A DNA stretch of 64,000 nt from Eriocheir sinensis (Eukaryota; Arthropoda; Malacostraca; Decapoda; Varunidae). Location: the NCBI RefSeq assembly GCF_024679095.1, contig NC_066577.1, positions 1,997,490 through 2,061,489 on the forward strand, written 5' to 3'. Position 1 is the first letter of the stretch, and each line of letters begins with the position of its first letter. Shown piece after piece: positions 11,328-22,950 of the stretch. The translations under genes and the position numbers were made by a program. The notes beneath the pieces are model-generated. The model ran no database searches. It was not told the origin of the DNA and saw nothing but the letters and a program-made list of their open reading frames with translations.

Positions 11328-12506
11328 AATATTACAATGCCAGCATGGGCGCTAGCATCATTTCCAACACCCAGGGATTCCTGGGAGGCATTTTACACAA
11401 AGGGTAACTAAGTCAAGGAGTGACATGTTCGATAATTTCTGAGATTTGACGAAAATTAGTTATGTGTTTCTGAAATATGATTGTGATCTTGGCAACAGTC
11501 TCTCAGAGTTTCGTGGCAAACCCTGGCTTCTAAAGTGGCTTTTATTAGCAAAATAGATCAAAATGTTGCGACCGTAGGCGACCCTAATACAGGACTTTAA
11601 ATGGCGCGCTCAGCTACGCCTCAAACTTTAAATGCCCTATATTTTTGCGTACTTTTGCGTTACTATTAAAGGGATTTACGTGTTTTACTCAGGCAGCGCA
11701 GGAAGGATGCTTCATTACAAAAGGATTGTTGCATAAATGAACCAAAGCATGGACTGAATTTTGATGTTCTCCCACAGGAGTAAGGCAGGCGACGCTCCCT
11801 TAACACTCCTGGAGTAAGGAATTAAAGACAAAAACACAAGTGACAGCAGCCTGACTGTTCAAAAGGGCAAAGGCATAAGTACGCACTGAACACTTCCTCA
11901 AGAGGTGCGCACTTGTGCGTAGGAAACACTGCACGGGTCTAGGAGCTCAGCACTCCGGAAAAGCCTACAGTTCCGAGGGATCCTCCAGCGAGCACTGACA
12001 AGGATGTGGCTGGTCTCCTTTGCCACACCGCCAGCACTGCTGTGTCAAGTCCAGCGCCAAGGCTCGCGCCTCTGCACCCAGGAACCAGAACCCTCAGCCT
12101 CCTGGACTTTGCAAAGTTGAGGAGAGAACTGTTCCTGTTTCTGGTGCCAGAGGACCAACACACGACTCACAGTCCTCCTCAGGCACCGTCCATCAGCCAG
12201 CCCCAAAGAGAGCACCAACAGCTGGGTGAGAGCTGCCCTCAGTGCCCGGGCAGGTGTCCAAACCCGGGCTTGCAGACTCCCAGCCAGGCACACTGACCAC
12301 TGCACCACGGACCAACCCTGAACACCACACTGCAAACCTCTGCTGCACTAGTTGCATCTCTGGCGCCCACCAAGGCCACCAATGGGCCGTGTTGGCCACA
12401 CAGGCAGCGCTTGGTGAACCCTCAAGGCACAGAGGTCAGGTTACAGAGTGTGTCTGAGGCTGGCCCCGGGACACACGGCCCTGGTGCCGCCACGCCCCAA
12501 GCCACA
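11328..12506. other. Unassigned sequence
   Basis: No gene recognised. Overlapping ORFs on both strands at 11939-12400 come from a GC-rich stretch and have no conserved motif or clear splice sites. Confidence 0.45.
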
Positions 12507-12744
12507 CACTTCACTCCTGCCAGACTTTCCCACACTACTGTTGGCCAGGAACAAAATCTGAGGCACCATTGCCTGCCCCAGGAACACTTCACTCCTGCCA
12601 GACTTTCCCACACTACTGTTGGCCAGGAACAAAATCTGAGCCACCATTGCCTGCCCCAGGAACACTTCACTCCTGCCAGACTTTCCCACACTACTGTTGG
12701 CCAGGAACAAAATCTGAGGCACCATTGCCTGCCCCAGGAAACTC
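12507..12744. repeat. 78-bp tandem repeat, 3 copies
   Basis: CACTTCACTCCTGCCAGACT starts at 12507, 12585 and 12663; the three copies are almost identical. 78 is a multiple of 3, so frames stay open on both strands without implying a protein. Confidence 0.95.
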
Positions 12745-12870
12745 TGCATTGCACTGGAATAAATTTGTGACTGTAAGGTGAGAAAATATATTCAAAAACG
12801 AGGGTTGAGTAAAATGATGCACAAACATTTTCTCCTCTTACTTGACTTGTACTCCTTGCTCGGCACTGCT

Positions 12871-15800
12871 GGCCCTCACAAGACAGCTGACAGTTGTATG
12901 CACCTTTGGGGCAGGGAGGGAGGAGGGAGGAGGGAGTGTTGCCCCTCACAAGACTGGCTGACAGTTGTCAGCACCTTTGGGGCAGGGAGGGAGGAGGAGG
13001 GAGGGAGTGTTGCCCCTCACAAGACAGGCTGACAGTTGTCAGCACCTTTGGGGCAGGGAGGAGGGAGGGAGGAGGGAGTGTTGCCCTCACAAGACAGGCT
13101 GACAGTTGTCAGCACCTTTGGGGCAGGGAGGGAGGGAGGGAGGAGGGACAAGACAGGCTGACAGTTGTATGCACCTTTGGGGCAGGGAGGGAGGGAGGGA
13201 GGGAGGAGTGTTGCCCTCACAAGACTGGCTGACAGTTGTCAGCACCTTTGGGGCAGGGAGGAGGGAGGAGGAGGGAGTGTTGCCCCTCACAAGAAAGGCT
13301 GACAGTTGTATGCACCTTTGGGGCAGGGAGGGAGGGAGGGAGGAGTGTTGCCCCTCACAAGACAGGCTGACAGTTGTATGCACCTTTGGGGCAGGGAGGA
13401 GGGAGGGAGGGAGGGAGTGTTGCCCCTCACAAGACAGGCTGACAGTTGTATGCCCCTTTGGGGCAGGGAGGGAGGGAGGGAGGGAGGTTGCCCCTCACAA
13501 GACAGGCTGACAGTTGTATGCACCTTTGGGGCAGGCAGGGAGGGAGGGAGGGAGGGAGGGAGTGTTGCCCCTCACAAGACAGGCTGACAGTTGTCAGCAC
13601 CTTTGGGGCAGGGAGGGAGGGAGGGAGGGAGGAGTGTTGCCCCTCACAAGACAGGCTGACAGTTGTATGCACCTTTGGGGCAGGGAGGGAGGGAGGGAGG
13701 GAGGGAGTGTTGCCCCTCACAAGACAGGCTGACAGTTGTATGCACCTTTGGGGCAGGGAGGAGGGAGGGAGGGAGGGAGTGTTGCCCCTCACAAGACAGG
13801 CTGACAGTTGTATGCACCTTTGGGGCAGGGAGGGAGGGAGGGAGGGAGGAGTGTTGCCCCTCATAAGACAGGCTGACAGTTGTATGCACCTTTATGGCAG
13901 GGAGGGAGGGAGGGAGGGAGTGTTGCCCCTCACAAGACAGGCTGACAGTTGTATGCACCTTTGGGGCAGGGAGGGAGGGAGGGAGGGAGTGTTGCCCCTC
14001 ACAAGACAGGCTGACAGTTGTATGCACCTTTGGGGCTGGGAGGGTGGGAGGGAGGGAGTGTTGCCCCTCACAAGACCGGCTGACAGTTGTCTGCAGCTTT
14101 GGGGGAGGGAGGGAGTGTTGCCCCTCACAAGACAGGCTGACAGTTGTATGCACCTTTGGGGCAGGGAGGGAGGGAGGGAGGGAGGAGTGTTGCCCCACCC
14201 AAGACAGGCTGACCGTTGTATGCACCTTTGGGGCAGGGAGGGTGGGAGGAGGAGGGAGTGTTGCCCTCACAAGACAGGCTGACAGTTGTATGCACCTTTG
14301 GGGCAGGGAGGGAGGGAGGGAGGGAGGGAGTGTTGCCTCACATGACAGGCTGACAGTTGTCAGCACCTTTGGGGCAGGGAGGGAGGGAGGAGGGAGGGAG
14401 TGTTGCCCCTCACAAGACAGGCTGACAGTTGTCAGCACCTTTGGGGCAGGGAGGTAGGGAGGGAGGGAGTGTTGCCCTCACAAGACAGGCTGACAGTTGT
14501 CAGCACCTTTGGGGCAGGGAGGGAGGAGGGAGGGAGGGAGGGAGTGTTGCCCTCACAAGACAGGCTGACAGTTGTCAGCACCTTTGGGGCAGGCAGGAAG
14601 GGAGGGAGGGAGTGTTGCCCCTCACAAGACAGGCTGACAGTTGTCAGCACCTTTGGGGCAGGGAGGGAGGGAGGGAGTGTTGCCCCTCACAAGACAGGCT
14701 GACAGTTGTCAGCACCTTTGGGGCAGGCAGGAAGGGAGGGTGGTCGGGAGTGTTGCCCCTCACAAGACAGGCTGACAGTTGTCAGCACCTTTGGGGCAGG
14801 GAGGGAGGGAGGGAGGAGGGAGTGTTGCCCTCACAAGACAGGCTGACAGTTGTCAGTACCTTTGGGGCAGGGAGGGAGGGAGGGAGGAGTGTTGCCCCTC
14901 ACAAGACAGGCTGACAGTTGTCAGCACCTTTGGGGCGGGAGGGAGGGAGGGAGGGAGGGAGTGTTGCCCCCCACAAGACTGGCTGACAGTTGTCAGCACC
15001 TTTGGGGCAGGGAGGGAGGGAGGGAGGGAGTGTTGCCCCCCACAAGACAGGCTGACAGTTGTATGCACCTTTGGGGCAGGGAGGGAGGGAGGGAGGGAGG
15101 GAGTGTTGCCCCACAAGACAGGCTGACAGTTGTCAGTACCTTTGGGGCAGGGAGGGAGGGAGGAGGGAGTGTTGCCCTCACAAGACAGGCTGACAGTTGT
15201 ATGCACCTTTGGGGCAGGGAGGGAGGAGGGAGGGAGTGTTGCCCCCACAAGACAGGCTGACAGTTGTCAGCACCTTTGGGGCAGGGAGGGAGGGAGGGAG
15301 GGAGGGAGTGTTGCCCCCCACAAGACAGGCTGACAGTTGTATGCACCTTTGGGGCAGGGAGGGAGGTGGGAGGGAGTGTTGCCCCTCACAAGACAGGCTG
15401 ACAGTTGTATGCACCTTTGGGGCAGGGAGGGAGGAGGGAGGGAGTGTTGCCCCCACAAGACAGGCTGACAGTTGTATGCACCTTTGGGGCAGGGAGGGAG
15501 GGAGGAGGGAGGGAGGGAGTGTTGCCCCTCACAAGACAGGCTGACAGTTGTATGCACCTTTGGGGCGGGAGGGACGGTGGGCGGGAGGGAGTGTTGCCCC
15601 CCACAAGACAGGCTGACAGTTGTCAGCACCTTTGGGGCAGGGAGGGAGGGAGGGAGGGAGTGTTGCCCTCACAAGACAGGCTGACAGTTGTATGCACCTT
15701 TGGGGCAGGGAGGGAGGTGGGTGGGAGGGAGTGTTGCCCCTCACAAGACAGGCTGACAGTTGTATGCACCTTTGGGGCAGGGAGGGAGGGAGGGAGGGAG

Positions 15801-18235
15801 GGTGTTGCCCTCACAAGACAGGCTGACAGTTGTATGCACCTTTGGGGCAGGGAGGGCGGGAGGGAGGGAGGGAGGGTTGCCCCTCACAAGACTGTCTGAC
15901 AGTTGTAAGCAACTTTGTGGCAGGGAGGGAGGGAGGAGGGAGGGAGTGTTGCCCCCACAAGACTGGCTGACAGTTGTCAGCACCTTTGGGGAAGGGAGGG
16001 AGGAGGGAGGGAGGAGGGAGTGTTGCCCCTCACAAGACTGGCTGACAGTTGTCAGCACCTTTGGGGCAGGGAGGGAGGGAGGGAGGAGGGAGGGAGTGTT
16101 GCCTCACAAGACTGGCTGACAGTTGTCAGCACCTTTGGGGCAGGGAGGGAGTGTTGCCCCTCACAAGACTGGCTGACAGTCGTCAGCACCTTTGGGGCAG
16201 GGAGGGAGGGAGGGAGGGAGTGTTGCCCCTCACAAGACTGGCTGACAGTCGTCAGCACCTTTGGGGCAGGGAGGAGGGAGGGAGGGAGGGAGTGTTGCCT
16301 CACAAGACTGGCTGACAGTCGTCAGCACCTTGGGGGCAGGGAGGAAGGGAGGGAGGGAGTGTTGCCCCTCACAAGACTGGCTGACAGTCGTCAGCACCTT
16401 TGGGGCAGGGAGGGAGGGAGGGAGGGAGTGTTGCCCCTCACAAGACTGGCTGACAGGTGTATGCACCGTTGGGGCAGGGAGGAGGGAGGAGGGAGGGAGT
16501 GTTGCCCCTCACAAGACTGGCTGACAGTCGTCAGCACCTTTGGGGCAGGGAGGGAGGGAGGAGGGAGTGTTGCCCTCACAAGACTGGCTGACAGTCGTCA
16601 GCACCTTTGGGGCAGGGAGGAGGGAGGGAGGAGGGAGTGTTGCCCCTCACAAGACTGGCTGACAGTCGTCAGCACCTTTGGGGCAGGGAGGAGGGAGGGA
16701 GGAGGGAGGGAGGAGTGTTGCCCCTCACAAGACTGGCTGACAGTCGTCAGCACCTTTGGGGCAGGGAGGGAGGGAGGGAGGGAGGGAGTGTTGCCCCCCA
16801 CAAGACTGGCTGACAGTCGTCAGCACCTTTGGGGCAGGGAGGGAGGGAGGGAGGGAGTGTTGCCCCTCACAAGACTGGCTGACAGTCGTCAGCACCTTTG
16901 GGGCAGGGAGGGAGGGAGGAGGGAGTGTTGCCCCTCACAAGACTGGCTGACAGTCGTCAGCACCTTTGGGGCAGGGAGGGCGGGAGGAGGGAGTGTTGCC
17001 TCACAAGACTGGCTGACAGTTGTATGCACCTTTGGGGCAGGGAGGGAGGGAGGGAGGGAGGAGTGTTGCCCCCCACCAGACTGGCTGACAGTTGTATGCA
17101 CCTTTGGGGCAGGGTGGAAGGGAGGGAGGGAGTGTTGCCCCTCACAAGACTGGCTGACAGTTGTATGCACCTTTGGGGCAGGGAGGGAGGAGGGAGGGAG
17201 TGTTGCCCTCACAAGACTGGCTGACAGTTGTCAGCACCTTTGGGGCAGGCAGGGAGGGAGGGGGGAGTGTTGCCCCTCACAAGACTGGCTGACAGTTGTC
17301 AGCACCTTTGGGGCAGGGAGGGAGGGAGGGAGTGTTGCACCCCACAAGACTGGCTGACAGTCGTCAGCACCTTTGGGGCAGGGAGGGAGGGAGGGAGGGA
17401 GTGTTGCCCCTCACAAGACTGGCTGACAGTTGTCAGCACCTTTGGGGCAGGGAGGGAGGGAGGGAGGGAGGGAGTGTTGCCCTCACAAGACTGGCTGACA
17501 GTTGTATGCACCTTTGGGGCAGGGAGGGAGGGAGGAGGGAGTGTTGCCCCTCACAAGACTGGCTGACAGTTGTCAGCACCTTTGGGGCAGGGAGGAGGGA
17601 GGGAGGGAGTGTTGCCCCTCACAAGACAGGCTGACAGTCGTCAGCACCTTTGGGGCAGGGAGGAGGAGGGAGGGAGGGAGGAGTGTTGCCCTCACAAGAC
17701 AGGCTGACAGTCGTCAGCACCTTTGGGGCAGGGAGGAAGGTAGGGAGGGAGTGTTGCCCCTCACAAGACTGGCTGACAGTCGTCAGCACCTTTGGGGCAG
17801 GGAGGGAGTGTTGCCCCTCACAAGACAGGCTGACAGTCGTCAGCACCTTTGGGGCAGGGAGGGAGGGAGGGAGGGAGTGTTGCCCCCCACAAGACTGGCT
17901 GACAGTCGTCAGCACCTTTGGGGCAGGGAGGGAGGGAGGGAGGGAGTGTTGCCCCTCACAAGACAGGCTGACAGTCGTCAGCACCTTTGGGGCAGGGAGG
18001 GAGGGAGGGAGGGAGGGAGGGAGTGTTGCCCCTCACAAGACAGGCTGACAGTCGTCAGCACCTTTGGGGCAGGGAGGGAGGGAGGGAGGGAGGGAGTGTT
18101 GCCCCTCACAAGACTGGCTGACAGTCGTCAGCACCTTTGGGGCAGGGAGGGAGGGAGGGAGGGAGTGTTGCCCCTCACAAGACAGGCTGACAGTCGTCAG
18201 CACCTTTGGGGCAGGGAGGGAGGGAGGGGGAGTGC
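12871..18235. repeat. 5.4-kb G-rich minisatellite, ~70-72 bp unit
   Basis: About 75 units, each made of a conserved core (CACAAGACAGGCTGACAGTT, then TCAGCACCTTTGGGGCA) followed by a length-variable (GGGA)n run and GTGTTGCCCC. Core variants are regional: GACAGG with TTGTATGCACC dominates 13.1-15.9 kb, GACTGG with TTGTCAGCACC begins near 15.9 kb, CAGTCGTCAGC appears from about 16.17 kb, and GACAGG with CAGTCGTCAGC mixes back in after about 17.6 kb. Variable GGGA number shifts the frame, so long ORFs (up to 480 codons at 15915-17357) are repeat artefacts. Every unit has four or more G-runs and could form a G-quadruplex. Confidence 0.97.
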
Positions 18236-18748
18236 CGCTCTGAGGGCCAGCCGTCGGGGCGGGGCCTGGCTGACACAGTCCTCTGCAACATGTACGCTGT
18301 CATGAGTCACCAGGCTTTGCCCCGGAGGCCACACACAGACAGCCACACTACTGTAAAAACAAACAATACCGCATGATAAAGAAAGTCCTCCTCAGGACAA
18401 TGGTTTGTCTTCACAGCAGCTTAATAACTCTGTGAAAAATTGTCATGGAATAAAGAGCGGCCTCAACCTTCACAGCCCGGCTTTGACTTCAGCTTCCATT
18501 ACTTCCTCTATTTTTAGTGAGTCTGAGTGTTTTGAGACAGCCATGATCTGCAGCCCTTCTACTGTTCAGTGATGCGGAGAGCAAGCATGTGTTACGCGGC
18601 GTGAGTGTGCCACGAAGCATGGAAGCAACACTTGTAGTGTGGAGAGTCTGTTTCCCCAGTGTGTGGGGGAGGCTGCCTCAGGCCCTGGCCAATCAGCGGC
18701 AAGCTTACAACAGTAGCCGAGGAGACAGCTGGTGCTGCAAGTATGTAG
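18236..18748. other. Unassigned sequence
   Basis: Unique sequence between two arrays; no recognisable gene. Confidence 0.45.
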
Positions 18749-19079
18749 CACCAGACAGCGGACCAGGTGGAGAGGTGGAGCTAGAACCCTTACTGGGGCA
18801 GGGTGGAGCACACTAACACCAGACAGCAGACCAGGTGGAGAGGTGGAGCTAGAACCCTTACTGGGGCAGGGTGGAGCACACTAACACCAGACAGCAGACC
18901 AGGTGGAGAGGTGGAGCTAGAACCCTTACTGGGGCAGGGTGGAGCACACTAACACCAGACAGCGGACCAGGTGGAGAGGTGGAGCTAGAACCCTTACTGG
19001 GACAGGGTGGAGCACACTAACACCAGACAGAGGACCAGGTGGAGAGGTGGAGCTAGAACCTTTGCCGGGCAGGGTGGAG
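18749..19079. repeat. 68-bp minisatellite, ~5 copies
   Basis: CACCAGACAGCGGACCAGGT starts at 18749, 18817 and 18885 and continues at the same spacing; the last copy is diverged (CCTTTGCCGGGCAGG). The rest of the unit is a G-rich GGTGGAGAGGTGGAGCTAG stretch and a (C)TTACTGGGGCAGGG stretch. Confidence 0.95.
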
Positions 19080-19631
19080 GGAATACCAGAGTTGTGTATT
19101 TCAGTATGAATACTTCAACTTCCGACGAATACAAAAACAAATTCAAACACTCTGAAATGATTTTAATTCCAATACAAATAGGAATCCTTCTTGAAAGCAT
19201 TTGTAACGGTCCAAATGTGCACTCTTCTCTATCATCACAATCATCACCGTTGTTTTCGCTCATCATCATCACCACCATTTCCTCATTGTAACGGTCCAAA
19301 TGTGTAACGAGTGAGTGGGTGTGGAATGCAAGTGAGTGAGTGATTATACATTACAACAAACAAGCAAGTGAGCGGATGTGTGGACGGGTGCACGAGTGTG
19401 TGATAAGTAGAGACTGTTGGCGTGAATGAGGGTGTGAATGGATGAAAGACTGTTCTGAAATCCCTCATCTCCAGTCTCGAGCCCTAGAGTGATTATTAGT
19501 TAGCCAGCGATAGATTATCTAGTTGTAATGCCGAGGTCAGGGAGTACACCGGGGAAGTTGAGTGCGCAAATAAGAGCAAGTCACGTGAAGAAGGGGGAGG
19601 AGCTTAGCAAGAAGACCAGGCGAGCAGGCAA
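19080..19631. other. Unassigned sequence
   Basis: Contains a short GTGA/GAGTGAGTG-rich stretch near 19300-19440 but no recognisable gene. A 75-codon ORF starting at 19528 runs into the hAT element and is not convincing. Confidence 0.45.
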
Positions 19632-19639
19632 GGGCAGGG

Positions 19640-21059
19640 CAGGGCTCCCACTTTTGGGGATTTTGTCCCCAGATTGGGACTTTTTCATGCATTTAGTGAT
19701 AATCTGGGGATTTTGGCTTTTTGGGGATTTTCTGGGGAATTCTGGTCGCCTTTAGTGACAATTTAGGGATTTCCAGCTGGAGAGAAAGACTGAACCCAAA
19801 AAAACATAAATAGTGAGTTGAAATACAGAAATCTGCATAGTTATTGGGTGCATGATGTCACCACCTTGTGCAAATATTCCAGTTGAAAGACTTTTTAGCA
19901 CACAAAGCAATTAAGAATGATCACAGAAACTCACTGAAAAGGGAAAGCATTGTGGGACTACTCCATGGAAAACTAGGTATGGCTTCAACTGGGTTAACAG
20001 CTAATAAACTAAGTGTACATGATCACCCAATTAAGGTTGTTAAAGCTTATGCAAAATGTCAAAAGCAATGCAACAGACACATGAAATCATTGCAAGCACT
20101 AAAATCATAATAATGCTTATGAAGTGTAAAATAAATAATAAGCAACATATACTTTTTGTATGAGTTTTTTTTACTGTATTTTTCAACAGTGCAAGTTTTG
20201 CTGGAAAAAGCAAAATAAGAACTCTCAAGCGTTTTTTTTATATTGTGTTGACTGAAGAAATGTCAGACTGCAATATCTCAGGATTCTCAGTTATTTATTG
20301 ATTTTAGTTTAGTCTATTAATATTTTTTTATAGAAGATAGAACGTGATGGAAAGCACTCTAGTCTATCTCAGCTGCTACGGAATCTCTTTTTTTCATTTT
20401 ATCCTTCTGTTAAGAATATGATAGAACTTTACTTATGCCAATAATATATTCTGTATACCAAAGTGTAAAGTACACAAGTAACACCTACATTTTGTATGAA
20501 AGTGTTTTCTTAAATTACTGTATTTGTTAATAGTGCAATTTATGCTAGAAAAGCAAGAATATGAACTTCCAGTGTATTTTTTCGTATTTTGTTGACAGGA
20601 AATGTCAACAGCTAATGCTCAGGATATTCAGTTATTTATTGATTTTGGTTTAGTCTTTGTTTATATGTTATACTGCTTCATGAAAATCACTCGTCTATCT
20701 CAGCTGCTAAGGGATCTCATTTATTTATGTCATTTTAGCATTTTATTAAGAACATGATGAAAATTTAATCATCACAAGAAAACTCAAACATTGTGTTACA
20801 AGTTCTTTTTTGTTTCGAGAGAAATCATTGTCAAAAAGGGAAAGAAAAGTGTATTATCTGTATAATGATCAAAAGCAGACTTCTGAAATACTTAAAAAGC
20901 AAATTTTTCCTATTATTTCGTTTTTTTTTTGTTTTTTTTTTGGGGGGGGCGATACTGTAAGTACACGTCATTATTTGTAAACTAGGAAGTTTTTGTCCAA
21001 TATAGGGATTTTTCAGCACGAGTCTTGGGAATTACTGATTTGCCTTTGTGGGAGCCCTG
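19640..21059 (+). mobile_element. hAT transposon, internally deleted, 1420 bp
   Basis: The termini are CAGGGCTCCCAC and its exact inverse GTGGGAGCCCTG, a 12-bp perfect TIR. They are flanked by identical 8-bp duplications GGGCAGGG at 19632-19639 and 21060-21067. Inside, a remnant of the C-terminal hAT dimerisation domain lies at about 19856-19990. A ~340-bp internal segment is duplicated and diverged (about 20150-20420 and 20490-20760, each ending CAGTTATTTATTGATTTT). Most of the transposase is missing, so the element cannot move itself. Confidence 0.92.
19856..20110 (+). pseudogene. hAT transposase C-terminal (hATC) remnant
   Basis: In one frame the DNA reads CANIPVERLFSTQ; after a frame change it reads HRNSLKRESIVGLLHGKLGM. 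Together these match the usual hAT C-terminal dimerisation pattern, in which an ERxFS motif is followed about 20-30 residues later by an RNxLxxxxxxxLL motif. The N-terminal zinc finger and the catalytic DDE part are absent. The link is pattern recognition, supported by the surrounding TIRs and 8-bp TSD. Confidence 0.75.
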
Positions 21060-21067
21060 GGGCAGGG

Positions 21068-21357
21068 AGAAGCACGGGCCAGTGAGGAGACGAGCAGCAC
21101 TACAGCAAGGAGGGCAGCCAGGGAGGAGACACAAACCCTGAGATACAGGCAGACAGTGAGAGGCAGAGAGTGAGACTGACGAGCGGTGAAGGACGCACGT
21201 TGAGAGGTGGGCGTGACCGTCCACCACAGCCCTGTGCACACCACCGCAAGCACGGCAGAGGCGAGGCAAGGCACAGCAGAGCTCAGCAAGGCGAGGCGAA
21301 ACAAAAGCACGGCAGAAGCAGCCTCTTCAACAATGCCATAAACCAGCCTTGCCGTCA
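21068..21357. other. Unassigned GC-rich sequence before the 42-bp array
   Basis: Short unique sequence. The 395-codon plus-strand ORF that covers the array starts here (ATG at 21170), but this segment encodes an Arg/His/Gly-rich stretch without any recognisable domain or signal peptide. Confidence 0.4.
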
Positions 21358-22243
21358 TAACCACCCAACCACGGCCTCTTCAACCACGCCTCAGCTCGTA
21401 AACCACCCAACCACGGCCTCTTCAACCACGCCTCAGCTCGTAAACCACCCAACCACGGCCTCTTCAACCACGCCTCAGCTCATAAACCACCCAACCACGG
21501 CCTCTTCAACCACGCCTCAGCTCGTAAACCACCCAACCACGGCCTCTTCAACCACGCCTCAGCTCGTAAACCACCCAACCACGGCCTCTTCAACCACGCC
21601 TCAGCTCGTAAACCACCCAACCACGGCCTCTTCAACCACGCCTCAGCTCGTAAACCACCCAACCACGGCCTCTTCAACCACGCCTCAGCTCATAAACCAC
21701 CCAACCACGGCCTCTTCAACCACGCCTCAGCTCGTAAACCACCCAACCACGGCCTCTTCAACCACGCCTCAGCTCATAAACCACCCAACCACGGCCTCTT
21801 CAACCACGCCTCAGCTCGTAAACCACCCAACCACGGCCTCTTCAACCACGCCTCAGCTCGTAAACCACCCAACCACGGCCTCTTCAACCACGCCTCAGCT
21901 CGTAAACCACCCAACCACGGCCTCTTCAACCACGCCTCAGCTCGTAAACCACCCAACCACGGCCTCTTCAACCACGCCTCAGCTCGTAAACCACCCAACC
22001 ACGCCTCAGCTCGTAAACCACCCAACCACGCCTCAGCTCGTAAACCACCCAACCACGGCCTCTTCAACCACGCCTCAGCTCATAAACCACCCAACCACGG
22101 CCTCTTCAACCACGCCTCAGCTCGTAAACCACCCAACCACGGCCTCTTCAACCACGCCTCAGCTCGTAAACCACCCAACCACGGCCTCTTCAACCACGCC
22201 TCAGCTCGTAAACCACCCAACCACGGCCTCTTCAACCACGCCT
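21358..22243. repeat. 42-bp minisatellite, ~21 copies
   Basis: The unit begins AACCACCCAACCACGGCCTC and ends CCTCAGCTCGTA. Copies are nearly identical (CTCGTA or CTCATA). Because 42 is 14 codons, the array is open in several frames; on the plus strand it would give a Thr/Pro/Ser-rich 14-residue repeat (TTASSTTPQLVNHP) inside an ORF from 21170 to 22357. Two consecutive short copies near 21993-22045 lack exactly 15 bp between AACCACG direct repeats, so the frame is kept by a slippage mechanism that does not require selection. I treat it as satellite DNA, with a repetitive mucin-like protein as a weak alternative. Confidence 0.93.
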
Positions 22244-22950
22244 CGTCAACAACGCTGCTCCAGTTACCGGCCCTGGCATCCCCCCCCCCCTGCTGGCACC
22301 TCAATCGCCCCAGTGCCCTCCTCCATCCTGCACCAGTCAGCACTTCAACACAGATAAGCATCCAAATGTTCCCCAATCTCCCTGATAGTTAGTTAGGTTC
22401 AATAATATGCCGTTATGTATGTATTCATTTAAAATTGTCACTCCGCTAACCGGCCAGGGGCTGTAACTATATTTATACATAAGAAAAGTTATTAAGTTGC
22501 TGTAAGTGGTTTAATTTCAAGCCTGTCAACCTGCCATTTGGGCATTACTGAACACACCCCCACACACGCACGTTATCACCACCTCCCCCTTAACTAAACA
22601 TTGTCTCAGAGTGGTTCACACGGGAATCCACCCACCTTCCAGCATTACCGCGCTAAAACCCAGAACGAGTGTTCACTTGTCTTGAGGCTTGTCTCAACAT
22701 CATTGACAACCGCTCGGAAATAGCCAGACGACCACCCGGCTACCACATTACCATCTAAACAGTGGCCGTCAGGAGGAATGTAGCGTTGGCTTAAAAAAAA
22801 AGACGTTACACATTCATGAACTTTTCACTGAAAAATACCTTCTTGGCGTAACTGTGCACAGCACTCTTCTAAGGTTATGCAACAGTAACATGAGCCAGTG
22901 CTGCACAGTACTGTACAGGGGAGGGCAAGTCTGGGGCATCTTCAACACAA
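22244..22950. other. Unassigned sequence
   Basis: No gene recognised. Unique sequence between the 42-bp array and the ~161-bp satellite. Confidence 0.45.

Noticed and set aside
15915..17357. 480-codon plus-strand ORF, the longest in the window
   Set aside because: Lies wholly in the 70-72 bp minisatellite and has no unique sequence. Other frames on both strands are similarly open, and the unit length is variable.
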